Under the pieces are notes generated by a model. It was not told the DNA's origin. It saw only the letters and a program-made list of their open reading frames with translations, and did not search any database. The position numbers and the translations under genes were made by a program. A stretch of 64,000 nt of DNA, from contig BCJC01000005.1 of assembly GCA_001600175.1 (NCBI GenBank), positions 104,471 to 168,470 of the forward strand, read 5' to 3'. The stretch comes from Erythrobasidium yunnanense. Its lineage: Eukaryota; Basidiomycota; Cystobasidiomycetes; Erythrobasidiales; Erythrobasidiaceae. Below, one piece after another: positions 1-11,205 of the stretch; position 1 is the stretch's first letter, and every line of letters starts with the position of its first letter.

Positions 1-314
1 AGTTGTGGAACCGGGAATGAGCTATCTGAATGTACGATTCGCGTAAAGTATTCGCATAGAGCGTACTTGGTGGTCTGCATTTTGTCGATGGAAGGTTGCT
101 AGCTGACACGGGGGCTGTCTCTGCCTAGCTACCCGTTTTCACTGTTTCTGTCTGGACGCAATGCACAAGTCACTTTGCGCTCTGATATAGCTACGCAGAA
201 TATGGGTTGATACTGTGATGCTTGCCAGCATTTATGACTGATACATACAGCTCGTCTTACATTAACTTTCCAGTACCACTTTACCCTCCAGCATCCTGAC
301 TGTACAATCTTATT
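1..314. other. 3' flank without a recognised gene
   Basis: This stretch lies downstream of the stop codon of the minus-strand MFS gene and probably includes its 3' untranslated region. I see no convincing coding exon, RNA gene or repeat in it. The left window edge cuts it off, so its other neighbour is unknown. Confidence 0.5.
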
Positions 315-2275
315 CTACTTCTCTTCTTCCGCCTCAATCTTCCTGTCTCTAATCTGTATGACGAAATAGGTGTAAGTCGGATCGCTTGTACTAGGCTGAC
401 GCATCACTTACTAGAAGAGCCGTTATTACCACTACGAAAGCTCCTGACGCGGAGAACAAAAAAGCATGTCGGATTGCGACTCTATAAGCCGCTCTTGCAA
501 TCTCTTGCGCAGATGGTGAGAGTTTGATGATATACTCTGTGGAGTGGCGCAGTTTATGGACCAGATCTTCGTCTTCAAAGCGTTTGCGCAGCTGTGTTGT
601 CAGACTAGCTTGGAAGATAGCTGAAGAGAGCGCCACGCCGAAGACTTGCCCCAAGCTTCTAAATGTGAAAACGAAACCTGAAGCAACGGCCATTTCTGCT
701 TTTGTGCTTTCGTTCATAATGCCGACGAGTGTCGCCGTGAGGAGGCCGGAGAAACCCAGTCCCATGGGGATGACGCAGAACCATTGACTTATTCGCGCAT
801 CCTTGCGAATAAAAGCCAGCCAGAGCATCGAGATCAATGGGCCGAGAGAGCAAAGTACGGTGATCCACTTGTATCGACCTGTCTTACGTACGTACCAGCC
901 TACAGCTGGCGCACCAAGAATCATTGCAATCTATCCATCGAGGAGTCAGCTGGTCCCTCCTGGGCGAAGGTAAGATAGGAAGCCTTACAGAGTTGGGAAG
1001 TAAGTGCGCGCCGGCTCGAGATACGCTGGCACAATATACGACTTCGAAAAGAGTAGGTAGAAAGTATACCATCGAGAAGTTGACAATTGCTGCGACCATT
1101 GCTATGATTCCGATGCAGAGGTGCGTACGCCGCTTGAGCATGTCGAGGGGAAGTACAGGGAATGGGGCGACTCTGGTTTCTACGTAGATGAAGACCAGGA
1201 AGAAGATGCCGAAAGTGACGAGAGCTCCAATCAGGCCTGGATCGGATGCAGCTGCATTGCTGTTTGCGCGGAGCGATAGAGCGAGCAGGAGTGCGCCGAT
1301 CTAAACAGGCAGAGCACAATCAGCTAGTAGTCTAGCCCTTTGCAATGGCTAGCGTACTCACCGAGATGAGCAGCGAGAGTGAACCCAGTATATCGACCTT
1401 TTTGATGAAGGCCTTGAAGCTTGTAGGCTTGGCTCGAGAAGGCGGTAGACAGAGTACAGCTAGCAGAATGCAGATGGCTACGATGGGGAGCTGGACTGGT
1501 ACAGGTCAATAGTCAGATTTGGGTTACGGAAGGCAAGGAAGGAAGTGAGAGCGACGTACAGTAGAAGGCTGCATGCCAGTCGAAGTGCTCTACGATCCAG
1601 CCTCCAACAGGTCCTCCAGCTGGTAGATTGCGCGTCAGATTGCATTGACTGATTATTTGAAGGCAGCAGCACTTACTGCCCATGCCTGCAGCGAACCCGA
1701 CAAAGAAGACTGACTGATACAGACCGCGCTCTCTAGGAGCAACGATATCGCCAATAATGACGCTGCCCACTGTTCCCATGCCTCCTCCTCCCATCCCAGC
1801 GAGAAATCGAGCAGCCGCCAGAGTAGGGAGATTAGGAGCTACACCGCACAAAGCTGTTCCAGCAGTGAAGAGCAAGGCAGCTTGGAGGTATGCATTGCGG
1901 CGTCCGAGCACATCGCACAGCCGGCCATACAAGGGAGTGCAAGTGACGGTCGACCACAGATACGCCGTTCCAAGCCAGGAGCCTTGATTGGATAGATTGA
2001 GCGCTGATGAGATGGTAGGAATGCACGTCGCGACGATAGTGAGGTCTAAGGAAGCCAGAAAAGCGCCTATAAAGATGGACAGTACGATGAGATTCTGCGC
2101 GATCCGGTCAGATCTGCAAGCTGCTCCACGTCGACGAGAACTACACAACGCTCACTCTCTTGATCCTGCTGACTTCTTCTGGGCGAATGGCATTGCTGCT
2201 GTTCTGACTGTCTTTACCCAGCAGAGGAGCCGTTTCGTCGACGCCTTCTTCGACAATACGCGACCGCGATGCCAT
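315..2275 (-). CDS. MFS transporter, DHA2-like (drug or amino-acid type)
   Basis: Predicted proton-coupled exporter of the major facilitator superfamily in the plasma or vacuolar membrane. Seven exons give 533 aa; introns are 354-411, 931-988, 1301-1361, 1496-1559, 1620-1676 and 2095-2155. A hydrophilic N-terminus (start MASRSRIVEEG) is followed by TM1 (IGAFLASLDLTIV), the motif-A loop GRLCDVLGRR, a glycine-rich segment (GMGGGGMGTVG) and GPVGGWIVEHFDWHAAF, the WRW-like motif of 14-helix DHA2 proteins. The last intron has a donor that reads straight into a stop; splicing it adds a charged tail ending EAEEEK. An in-frame ATG at 2148 is closer to TM1 but sits inside the 2095-2155 intron, so I prefer 2275. 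It shares a 272 bp divergent promoter with the sulfatase gene. The substrate cannot be told from sequence. Confidence 0.85.
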
Positions 2276-2461
2276 GGCAGCCTTTCAGTGATTATACTAT
2301 GCTACACCGTCTACGAGCACGCTCATCACCTCCAATTTCCCTCTATCTTTTCGCAAACTCCCTTCCCCTCGCTGTCGCCATTTCCAGCTGAATGACGAGC
2401 TGCTACGAGACAGTGCCGAACCGTAAAGGGACGACGGCCGTGCTTAGACTGATGTACAGAG

Positions 2462-2473
2462 ATACATATATAC
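2462..2473 (+). promoter_or_regulatory. TATA-like element before the sulfatase gene
   Basis: An alternating AT run (ATACATATATAC) lies about 75 bp before the sulfatase ATG in the 272 bp divergent promoter. Position and composition suit a TATA element. It is a weak motif and could be chance. Confidence 0.3.
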
Positions 2474-2547
2474 GGAAAAGTAAAACATCAGCTTGTCAAC
2501 CCAGTTGACTTTCCGTCGACCGCCCTCCTTCACCCTGAAGTCCGACA

Positions 2548-4829
2548 ATGCTCTCGAGCTGGAGTGCACCTCTACTGTTACTGAGCCTCTTAGGCTTGAG
2601 TACGGCTTCCACTGCATTATCTCCTTCCAAGCCAAACATCGTGCTCATCCTCACTGATGATCAAGATGTAACGACTTTCGACCAAGAGAGATTCCTACCA
2701 AGAATCTACAAACATCTCATACATGAGGGACAATACTTTCAAAACTTCTTCGCGCCCGTCAGTGTCTGCTGTCCATCTCGAGTCTCGCTTCTCCGTACCC
2801 AGCTTGCGCACAACCATAATATCACATTCGGTAAGGGCATCCTCCAGCAAGAACAGTCCGAAAGCTGACTTTGACAGTCATGTCGCCCTGGGGCGGGTGG
2901 AATGTCTTCAATCAGTACGGCTACAATAACCACCATCTGCCGGACTTCCTCCAACATGCAGGATACAAGACATACTATATCGGCAAGTATATGAACGAAC
3001 ATACAGTATCGAACTGCGTCACAAAGCCTGTCTCGGGATGGACAGGTTCCGACTTTCTAGTTGATCCCTTCACCTACGATTATTGGCATCCGGCCATTTC
3101 GCACGATAGTGAGTGGTCTCTGCGTTCGTACGGCTTTCTTCGTCTCTGACAAAGAGTTCTGCAGACGGCCCAGCTGTCGAATATCCAGGAAGATACAACA
3201 CAGATCTGGTATCGGAACTCGCTCAAACAAGACTGGACGAAGCTCTTGCATCAAAAGAGCCCTTCTTTCTTGGCGTAAGTACAGGAACCACTCAACTCAT
3301 CCTTCTTGCTCTGGAGCTGACACAGCTCGATCCCTCCAGATTGCTCCGATAGCCTCACATTCATGGCTGTCGACTACAGGCGATGAGGGCGGTCATGATC
3401 TTGAAAGCTTGAGGTTCGATATCCCTGCTGCGCATTACCGACATGCTCGCCTCTTCCAAGATGTACAAGCACCTCGCGTTGAGTCCTGGAACAAACAAGG
3501 CGGCGTCTCTTGGGTCAAACACCTGCCCCTCCTTGTGAGTAAAAGATCTCTGCTCATACACTAGAAGCAGTCATTGACTGGTTTTACGATACAGAACGCT
3601 ACAAATGAAGCCTATCTGGACGAGTTCTACCGAGGTCGACTGCGAAGCTTGCAAGCAGTAGATGAGCTGGTCGAACGAGTTGTAGAGAAACTTCGCGTTG
3701 CGAATCAGCTGGACAACACATACATCTTCTACACGTCCGACAACGGTTTCAGCATGGGTCGACACCGCAGACAACCTGGCAAAACTCTGGCTTTCGAAGA
3801 AGACATCCATGTGCCCCTCGTTGTCCGTGGCCCTGGAGTCCCTAGAGGCGTCAATAACACACTGTCGAGCCATTCTATTGTCGACTTGTCGGCTACTATT
3901 CTGGATCTCGCTGGAGCAAAGACGGATTACGTACATGACGGAAAACCGATACCTATCACCGGAAATCAGGCTTTGGATGTACAGCACAAGACATCCAGAC
4001 ATGCCATCACAGAGTACTGGGTGTTAGGAGTCAGTTCAATTACCACTCTGTGCCAATAGCCGCATGGCTGATCAATGCTTGCAACAGGGGACCGAAGGCT
4101 TCTATACGGTCGGGAACTTTGCCAACAATACATATCGCAACCTCCGCGTACACGATGAGGCCGAAGAAGGCAGCCATATCTATAGCTACAGTGTTTGGTG
4201 TGAGCGATGACATGAAACACCGTACATACATCGCTTAGAGAGACTGCTGCTTGACAGGTACCGGCGAAAGGGAGCTCTATGATCTACGAAAGGACCAGTA
4301 TCAGCTCGACAACCTGTTAGCACCGCTCAACGATGTCGGCGCCTTCGCTGCTTTCGACACCTACCGCAAGCATTCGCGAAAGCCTATTTTATCCAGACAG
4401 CTACAGAAACTTGCAAATCGTCTTGATGCTCTTACTTTGGTCCTTAAGACATGCAAGGTGAGCGTTTCTTTGGTTAGCTAATGCTGTGCCGCGGGGCTGA
4501 TGCTGTGGCACAACAGGGGGATATATGTACAAATCCTTACAAGGCGCTGTTTCCCGACTTCACGCATACGGGCGGCGACGTACACACCCTGGCGCAAGCA
4601 TTGGAGCCGCATATCGATCGATACTTTGAAGCGCTGCCGAAAGTGCAGTTCAGCTCGTACGTAGCTGCAAAGCTAGACTCGTCATCCTTTGTAAGCTACA
4701 GCTGACCTTCGCTACAGGTGTGCATTGGGCTATCAGTCCAGATTGGAAAAGCCAGAATGGGAAGAGAGATGGGCTTATGGATATACCGCTAGCCAGCAAC
4801 TCTTCATTCAGAACAAGAACAAGCTTTGA
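2548..4829 (+). CDS. secreted arylsulfatase-family sulfatase
   Basis: Hydrolyses sulfate esters, probably outside the cell or in the secretory path. Nine exons give 602 aa; introns are 2831-2877, 3109-3164, 3275-3339, 3535-3594, 4021-4087, 4200-4257, 4458-4516 and 4657-4717. A signal peptide (SSWSAPLLLLSLLGLSTAST) precedes PNIVLILTDDQD, whose aspartates bind the catalytic metal. The sulfatase signature CCPSR gives the cysteine converted to formylglycine, followed by the usual SLLRTQ. Further family landmarks are YTSDNGFSMGRH, KTLAFEEDIHVPL and the C-terminal ELYDLRKDQYQLDNL. The 4021 donor (GTGTTA) is weak but yields EYW-GTEG, as in relatives. Beside a TauD-type oxygenase it points to scavenging of organic sulfur. 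Choline-sulfatase is less likely because the protein has a signal peptide and is longer. Confidence 0.92.
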
Positions 4830-5050
4830 AGCGGATAGAAACACTCGCAAGTGATATTTTGGCGAGAGGTGTAGATAGCTCACGGCTGCTCTGGCGGCGC
4901 TGGTCCAACCTCCATCATTTCCTCGTACCGCGCTCGCTTTGACAATCTCAGATTGACGTCGTCACGAGTATAGTGCGATGTACGCTAGATTTGGTTGTCG
5001 ATTCTGGCTTAGTGCCGCAAGTATACCACTGATATCTAGCGAGACAACGC

Positions 5051-6408
5051 TCAAAGCGACGGACGCTCGGCCTGAGGAGTGATCCTCGCACCATGGCGAC
5101 GCGCTCCCGATCCATCAAAGTCTACAGTAGCCGTGTGAGCAGTGATCCGATCTAAAAAGCATGCAAATGTCAGCATCTAATCAGACCCTGCGACAAGGAA
5201 GGACGTCACTCACTATCCCATAGAGTGACGGTGCGAGGCTTCCAGCGCATCCTGACATGGAAGTCTGCTCCTCGTTCTATGTGGCTGAACAGTAATTCGA
5301 GAATTGCAGCTGATTCCTCCTCCTTCAGGCCAGGGATAGATGTAGTGAATTGACGATTGACGAACAGGGCTTTCTCGCCTGTGACGGGATGTCGCCTAAC
5401 GATAGGATGTACATTTGCTACAGGCTCTCGCTTGACGATCCCACCTCTCGCGCCTTTACGAGAGTATTCGGCTTGTGCGACTCCACTATGGACAGCTGTG
5501 AGAGTTTCTAGATACTGGCGGAAGGAGGGGGAGAGCTTGTTGTAGGCGGCTCGCTGGTCTGCATAGCCAGTGTCGCCGCCGGAAGGAGGTGAGTCGTAGA
5601 GAAATAGTGTCGTGAGGCCGGGAGGCTGTTTCTCATAAGTAACATCCGAATGCCAGACAGAAGAGGTCAGCTTCGCGTCGGTTTGGAAGTTGTACGTTTT
5701 CTGATCATCCTTGTAGACGAGATGAAATTCGGGATATCCTGAAATGCGAAGATTACAAGCTGTATCAGCTTTATATCAAGGTTGTACGAAAGAGAGTTAG
5801 TTCACCTTCTGGCGCCCCTGAAGTCGGATGTATATGCACTCTCCCAAAGAAAGCTCCCCAATCATTGAGCTGCCATTCTGGAGTTTGATCCAGGAAATCC
5901 TGGTCGCGGAAGGCTACGACACCTCTTTGCGCGACATAGAGTGCCAGCTCCTCCCTTTCGGGGTTCGTCAGCTTGGACAGCTGGATTCCAGAGACTTCGG
6001 ATCCGAAACGAGGCGTGACCTCTTCGACTTCTGCGTTTTTGAGGAAGCCACGAAAATCCTCGCGCTTCAAAGCTTTGCTGCCGGCTGTATAGAGACAGTC
6101 ACCTCGTGTAAGCGTAAACACCTCGCAGTTGCATGCATGAGCGACTTACGGTCCGAATGCTCGAAGAGGGTCAATTGAGGCAGCTTGAGATGGCCATCGA
6201 ATGTTGGCAGGAACCTTTCGTAAGGATATGGCTTGCCAGCCTTCTTTGCGTCAGACTGGCTCCAGAACCGCTTTTTGTCTTGAGGAAACTCTTGGTGCCA
6301 CTGATTATGTCCGGTCGTTGCAGAGGCATTGACTGGTCGAGCGTTGAGCAGGAGAGATGACTGCTGCTGATCGCTGCGGGATACAGTTTGAGTGGTTGTG
6401 TCTGCCAT
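5051..6408 (-). CDS. TauD/TfdA-family 2-oxoglutarate dioxygenase (sulfonate/sulfate-ester type)
   Basis: Fe(II)/2-oxoglutarate dioxygenase that would cleave an organosulfonate or alkyl sulfate and release sulfite or sulfate for assimilation. Four exons give 387 aa; introns are 5152-5213, 5739-5805 and 6085-6149. The first half has the family's FGSEVSGIQLSKL and GVVAFRDQDFLDQ segments. Iron ligands are in WHSDVTYE (His, Asp) and the distal His in ITAHTATVDFD; the 2-oxoglutarate-binding arginine follows in GARRHGARITPQ. An in-frame ATG at 6474 would add 22 residues; I chose MADTTTQT, which gives the usual N-terminal length. It faces the convergent sulfatase gene and shares a divergent promoter with the next 2-oxoglutarate oxygenase. 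A herbicide- or other acid-degrading role of TauD relatives cannot be excluded. Confidence 0.88.
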
Positions 6409-6834
6409 GATGGCGGTCCAGCTTGAGGGAAGAGCCAAGGAGGTAGCAGAAGCTCTTTGCCGGCAGGGAGTCAAGATGCTTTATTGTGTGGCTGATCCGT
6501 CGGTCTGAACGTCACTCAGCCTTTGCCTTCAGATTTTACGGCCGTACTAGTAGTATGGCACCTTCGCTCGCCATAGATAAGAACGTGAGGAGATGGCCGC
6601 CCTGGTGCCGACTTTGAACTATAAGCATACTTTACGGCGTCTTACGTTTCGGCGACTGTAAGGCGCGTGTCTTCGACGATGGTGCCATAGATGCTACCGC
6701 CCTGCATGATTAACCGAAGACTCTAGGTGTGCAGGGGATATGGGAATCAAGAGGAGCGTAGAGATGCGTTGTATTTCAGCTTGTTCATAGCATACTGTCC
6801 ATATTTCGATTGTCCATAGTTAGAACCGCAAACG
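6409..6834. promoter_or_regulatory. divergent promoter between two 2-oxoglutarate oxygenase genes
   Basis: The 426 bp between the start codons of the TauD-type gene (minus) and the IPNS-like oxygenase gene (plus) contain no exon I can support. The space is available for shared control of both genes. I did not find a recognisable binding site. Confidence 0.45.
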
Positions 6835-8255
6835 ATGGGAAGAACGAGCGAGATCCCAGCTTGGTCTCGACCAGCACCGACGAAAGAAGCGCTCGACTAC
6901 GTGCAACTGACGAGCATCGATTTGTCGAAATGGCCAGCCAAGAAGCACGAGCTGGTCGACGAGCTGCGGTACTGTGTCCAGAATGATGGATTCTGGTACG
7001 TCCAGAACTGCGGGATCAGCGACGACGAAGTCTTGCGCCAGTTTGCGATAGGTAGGTATAGCATTTCGCAGCATTTCATATGACCATGATCTGACACTGC
7101 TTTGACAGGCAACGCTTTCCTCGACTTGCCGCTGGAAGAGAAGCGCCAGCATCCCTGCGACTTCAAGAATGGCAACTTCTTTGGCTTCAGAGAAGGCTTC
7201 AGGAGTGTGTCGCAGCTGCTAACAATCCCCACTAATGATCTAACATTGACTCTGGCGTTCCTTGCAGTCATGGGCAGCTCCGGCGTCAAGGACAACTCGG
7301 AAGCACTATGCTTGCCCAAAATCACACAAAGCCTCGAGCATGAGTTTCCTGAATTCGAGTTTCTTCAGCCTTTCAAGGGCGAGATCGAAGCTTTCCAACG
7401 GAAAGTCCACAAGAACGTCCTCACTCCCCTTCTCAAGCTCTTTGCTCTCCTGCTAGAACTGCCAGAAGACTACTTCTCAGCAGTGAGTGCATGCGCGTTG
7501 CAGTGAGGCTCCGATCAATCATAGTTAACACGCACAATTTGCTGTATCGTCGCAGCCCCATGCTTGGGACAGACCTACCGAAGACCATCTGCGATACATG
7601 CGGTATACTCCCAATGCCAAGGAGGTTGACGCCCTGCTAGACGACCAGGCCTACGTTGGAGGACACACAGACTTCGGCTGTGTCACTCTCCTTTGGGCAC
7701 AGATAGTGCAAGGCCTGCAGATAAAAACCAAGGAAGGAGAATGGAAGCACGTTCCATACATTCCTGGCAGTATCGTCGTCAATGTGAGTCCCATGAGCTC
7801 AACTGCTGTACCGCGTCTGTCTGGCCTGACACGCTTCCTGAATGACGCAGACTGCCGACATACTTTCCTTTGCAACTGCTGGATGGCTCAAGTCGACCAT
7901 TCATAGAGTAATTAGACCTCCAGAGGATCAAGCTCACGTTCAGCGTATGGGAGTGAGTGATATGATGCCCATCTTCGATGCCGGACGCTTCCGCTGATGA
8001 CCCGTTCACCAGCTCTTCTACTTTTCGCGAGCAGCGCATGATTGGCCGACAGGAGTGATTGCGCCATCTCCTATCCTCGAACAGCTAGGCTTGTACAAAC
8101 CCGAAGAAGCAGACTCTAAAAAGCAGACCGTCTCAGGCTTGGAATTCACTAGAGCGAGAGTCAAGCATACGTGGGACAGACCGGTCTATGGCGATAAAGA
8201 CTATGCAAAAGGCTTCAAGATAGGTCAGCTCGAGGTGCAGACCGAGTACAAGTGA
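6835..8255 (+). CDS. 2-oxoglutarate/Fe(II) oxygenase, isopenicillin-N-synthase-like
   Basis: Soluble non-heme iron oxygenase of the DIOX_N plus 2OG-FeII_Oxy type. Six exons give 366 aa; introns are 7052-7108, 7205-7267, 7483-7555, 7784-7850 and 7953-8012. The N-terminal domain has the family pattern DGFWYVQNCGI. The catalytic domain has GGHTDFGCVTLLW (His and Asp ligands), STIHRVIRPP (distal His) and FYFSRAAHD near the end. A short-donor intron at 7205 (GTGTGT) is needed to join GFR to IMGSSG. Fungal relatives are often called flavonol synthase-like or 1-aminocyclopropane-carboxylate oxidase-like, but substrates are mostly unknown. Its neighbours are another oxygenase and a monooxygenase, so a catabolic or specialised-metabolite step is plausible. 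Confidence 0.87.
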
Positions 8256-8445
8256 TTATGCGCAGAACTAGTCGTGTATCGCCGACTTCTCGAACAACGC
8301 TTACAATTTGATCTATTTGATCTATCTTCATGGAGTTTATTGGTGTACAATCACACCTTGCATGTCCAAAGAAGCTCAATCAGTTACGGTGCTTGCGAGA
8401 GCTGCCTTGTGCCGATTCCTTGTGTCTCAAGGGAATCGCAGTTAT

Positions 8446-10702
8446 CTACAACGGCATGGACTCCGGCAAACCTGCCGGAGGCAGAACCGCATCCACCAGC
8501 TTATCTAACACAGGCTGTCTCGACTGATAGGTCATACGCTTTTCTAGCCAACGTTGCAGCCTAGGTGCCAGCTCATCTACGACTATGTTCCAAGGGAGCC
8601 AGCTTCGTTCTGTCTTGACATCCACTACGGTCGCTTTCTCCTGCCCCGGCAGTAGTTGCCAGGCTTCCCAGTCTTCCCATGCTATCTTGCGAGTTTTGGT
8701 CCATAGTTCGGCTGATGGTGGGACGCTAATGAGCAAAGCAATTGTGTATGTGCTTCATATCAAGCTTACTAGCGTTCCATGGAGCAGGAGCTACAATGCG
8801 CCCAGTATTCGGGTCTTTATACCACGAAAGCCCGCATGCGGGTAAAGAGAAGACAATCGTGCCGAGACGCTGGTCAAGGTCTTCATTGTAGCGAGTCATC
8901 ACTTCATCCTTGATGACGAGCGACGATAGCTTGTAGGTGTGCATGCCTTTGACGATTCGTGCTATAAATTCGGTCTGTACGGAAGAGATGGTTAGGCCAT
9001 AATCAGAAGCAGCGAGTACATGCGTTGACGTACATTATGACCGCAAGTGAAACCCCAGCTCATAGCTATGGCATTCGGGCCGAGAGGTGCGAAGTAGTTT
9101 GGTATTCTCGGCGCGGCAACCCCCAGATAGCCGTATGCCCCGTTTCTCTTCTTCCAGGTCTCTGCAAGCTCTTGCCCATCCCATCCGTAGACATTGTGGT
9201 TCAAGCCCACGCCGGTAGAAGCGACTTCGAAACCGGTCTGGGGAAAAATCCATTTAGATGGATTCAGAGCTCGCTAACTGATCACTCACAGCCCACATAA
9301 TGATATCAAACTCGTGAAGCTTGCCGTCCGATGTCCTGAGACCTGCTTCCTCGACGGAAACGATCGGTGTTGCGAGAAGGTGTACATTCGGCAGATGGAA
9401 AGACTCCAGCCAGCCAGCGTCATACGCAACTCGTTTGCAGTGGAGTGCTGACAAACGCAAAAGTATGTTTAGCAGAAAGCGCAAATTCCGTGTGAGGAAC
9501 TCACGATAGTCAGGAATCAGCGTCGAGTGATATTGCTCGGGCAGCTTCTTTTTCATATAAGCGACAATGTTCTGATTCATCAAGACTCAGCAGACTATCC
9601 GCTTCAGTCTTGCATCTGTACATACCGTTGTCATCTTGTCGCGCAGCTCTGTTGACCAATCTCCCAGCCCTCTGCTCATGACATTGGTGTCAAACTCGTA
9701 GAAGAGCTTCCACCGGTACAGTCGGAGATAGAATGGCATCCAACGAAAGAGCAAGCGTTGGAGTCGCGAGTATTCGAAGTTGACTTTGGGTCTGAAGTAG
9801 CCCGGAGATCGAATGCTGGCAGAGCGAGCGAGTTCTTCAGCCTCTGAATCTGACGAGCGTATGGTGCAAAGGCTTACAATTGTGTTATCTCAATGCCCGG
9901 AAGCTTGGAGATGTAGGGAACACTCTGGATGCCAGAGGAGCCATTGCCGACGATGGCGACTCTTTTGCCCGAGAGATCTACCGCATTGTTCCATCTTGAT
10001 GAATGCCATTGCAAGCCTTTGAAAGTGTCGACACCGGGTATCTTCGGAATTATGGGCTTGTTCAAAGCTCCGGTCGCAGAGATGAGGACTTGGGCTGCTA
10101 TGAGGAAGTTACGATCTGTATCGCAGTTGCGAAGGCGTATATCGTGCTGCTGGTTTGCAGAATTCCAATGCGACGATACGAATTCGGTCTTGAAGACAAT
10201 CTTGTCCAGAAGGTTGTGCTTTGCAGCAATACGTTTCCAGTCTGGACAGCAACGAAAGCAGTCAGCGCAGTTACTGAGGCTGTGGATCCACCATGACGCT
10301 GCTGCTGCTGCCACCAGCTGCTGCTCGCAACGTACAAGCAAGCACTTCGTGACCTTGGCACCACTTAGAACTGAACGCAGCATTGAGATGGGAGTAGAGA
10401 GAGTAGAGATGGATAGGGACGTCGACACTGCAGATGCGCCGTCAGATCAGCGCGATAACTGGCGATTATCTCAGCTCACGCTGTTCCCGGCCATGTCGAA
10501 TCCCTCCAAACGCCGCCTATATCGCTACCACGCTCGTATATCGTGTAGCTAACATCGCTACCTAGCTGCTCTTCAAGACGGATAGCTTGAGCGATGCCAG
10601 CTGAAACACCCCCGAAGCTGTCCTCTCAGCAAGGGTCCGTCTCCTGCAAAAGAAAGCAAACGTACATATTCCAGCACCGATAATGGCTACCGTTATCACC
10701 AT
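8446..10702 (-). CDS. Baeyer-Villiger-type flavin monooxygenase
   Basis: Class B flavoprotein using FAD and NADPH to insert oxygen into a ketone or oxidise a heteroatom. Ten exons give 567 aa; introns are 8712-8769, 8975-9033, 9238-9289, 9448-9504, 9572-9625, 9816-9877, 10242-10335, 10428-10479 and 10601-10665. The FAD Rossmann motif is IIGAGISGI at the N-terminus. The central part has FKGLQWHSSRW, matching the FxGxxxHxxxW fingerprint of Baeyer-Villiger enzymes, directly followed by the NADP motif VAIVGNGSSG. ATGF occurs later, formed across the 9238-9289 intron. No transmembrane helix is evident, so it is probably cytosolic. It diverges from the allantoate-permease-like gene across 503 bp. 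Substrate unknown. Confidence 0.88.
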
Positions 10703-11205
10703 ACTGCTCCTCAATGCGTGTCTGCAGCGAGCGTATTCCCCCTCTTCAGTTTTCTCAAAAGTCCTGCACTCTCCTCACTCTGCCTGCTGTGTACCTGGCT
10801 ACGGTACCGTTTCACCAGCGCCATACTGAATGTGTGCCGCTCCTTTCTCAGGCCGAATCTTTCTTGTGCCTGCTTCACGGTCAATATAATGGCGTGCCCA
10901 TCTCAAATGGCGTGCCCTCCCCAGTGGCGAGAAGAACGTACCCACACTAAATGGCCTCTGCTCTTATCGCGACTACTCAGTAAGCTTCGGCACGGTATCT
11001 TATTATGCAGACTCAGAGCCGCTTTCTGTGGTGATGCCGCTCCCCAGCTTCCATGGCTAAACTTCTGGCGATGTCGTGCTTTGGCAACCCAATGATGGAA
11101 TACACCTAAAGACTCTGTCACTGATGCTCAAGTCACGTTTCCTGCAAGCAGCCGATCTAACGCTGTTCCTCCCTTCCTTTCCTCCTTGCAGTCCACTAGA
11201 CAGCA
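10703..11205. promoter_or_regulatory. divergent promoter, monooxygenase and MFS gene
   Basis: This 503 bp region separates two genes that are read away from each other. It contains no exon I can support. A short direct repeat of an ATGGCGTGCCC-like word occurs near 10889-10919, which could be a binding site or chance. Confidence 0.4.

Noticed and set aside
8712-8769. Apparent frame mismatch near the end of the monooxygenase gene
   Set aside because: Moving the acceptor from ATTAG to CATCAG gives WNATELW, a good fit, and an exon sum divisible by three.
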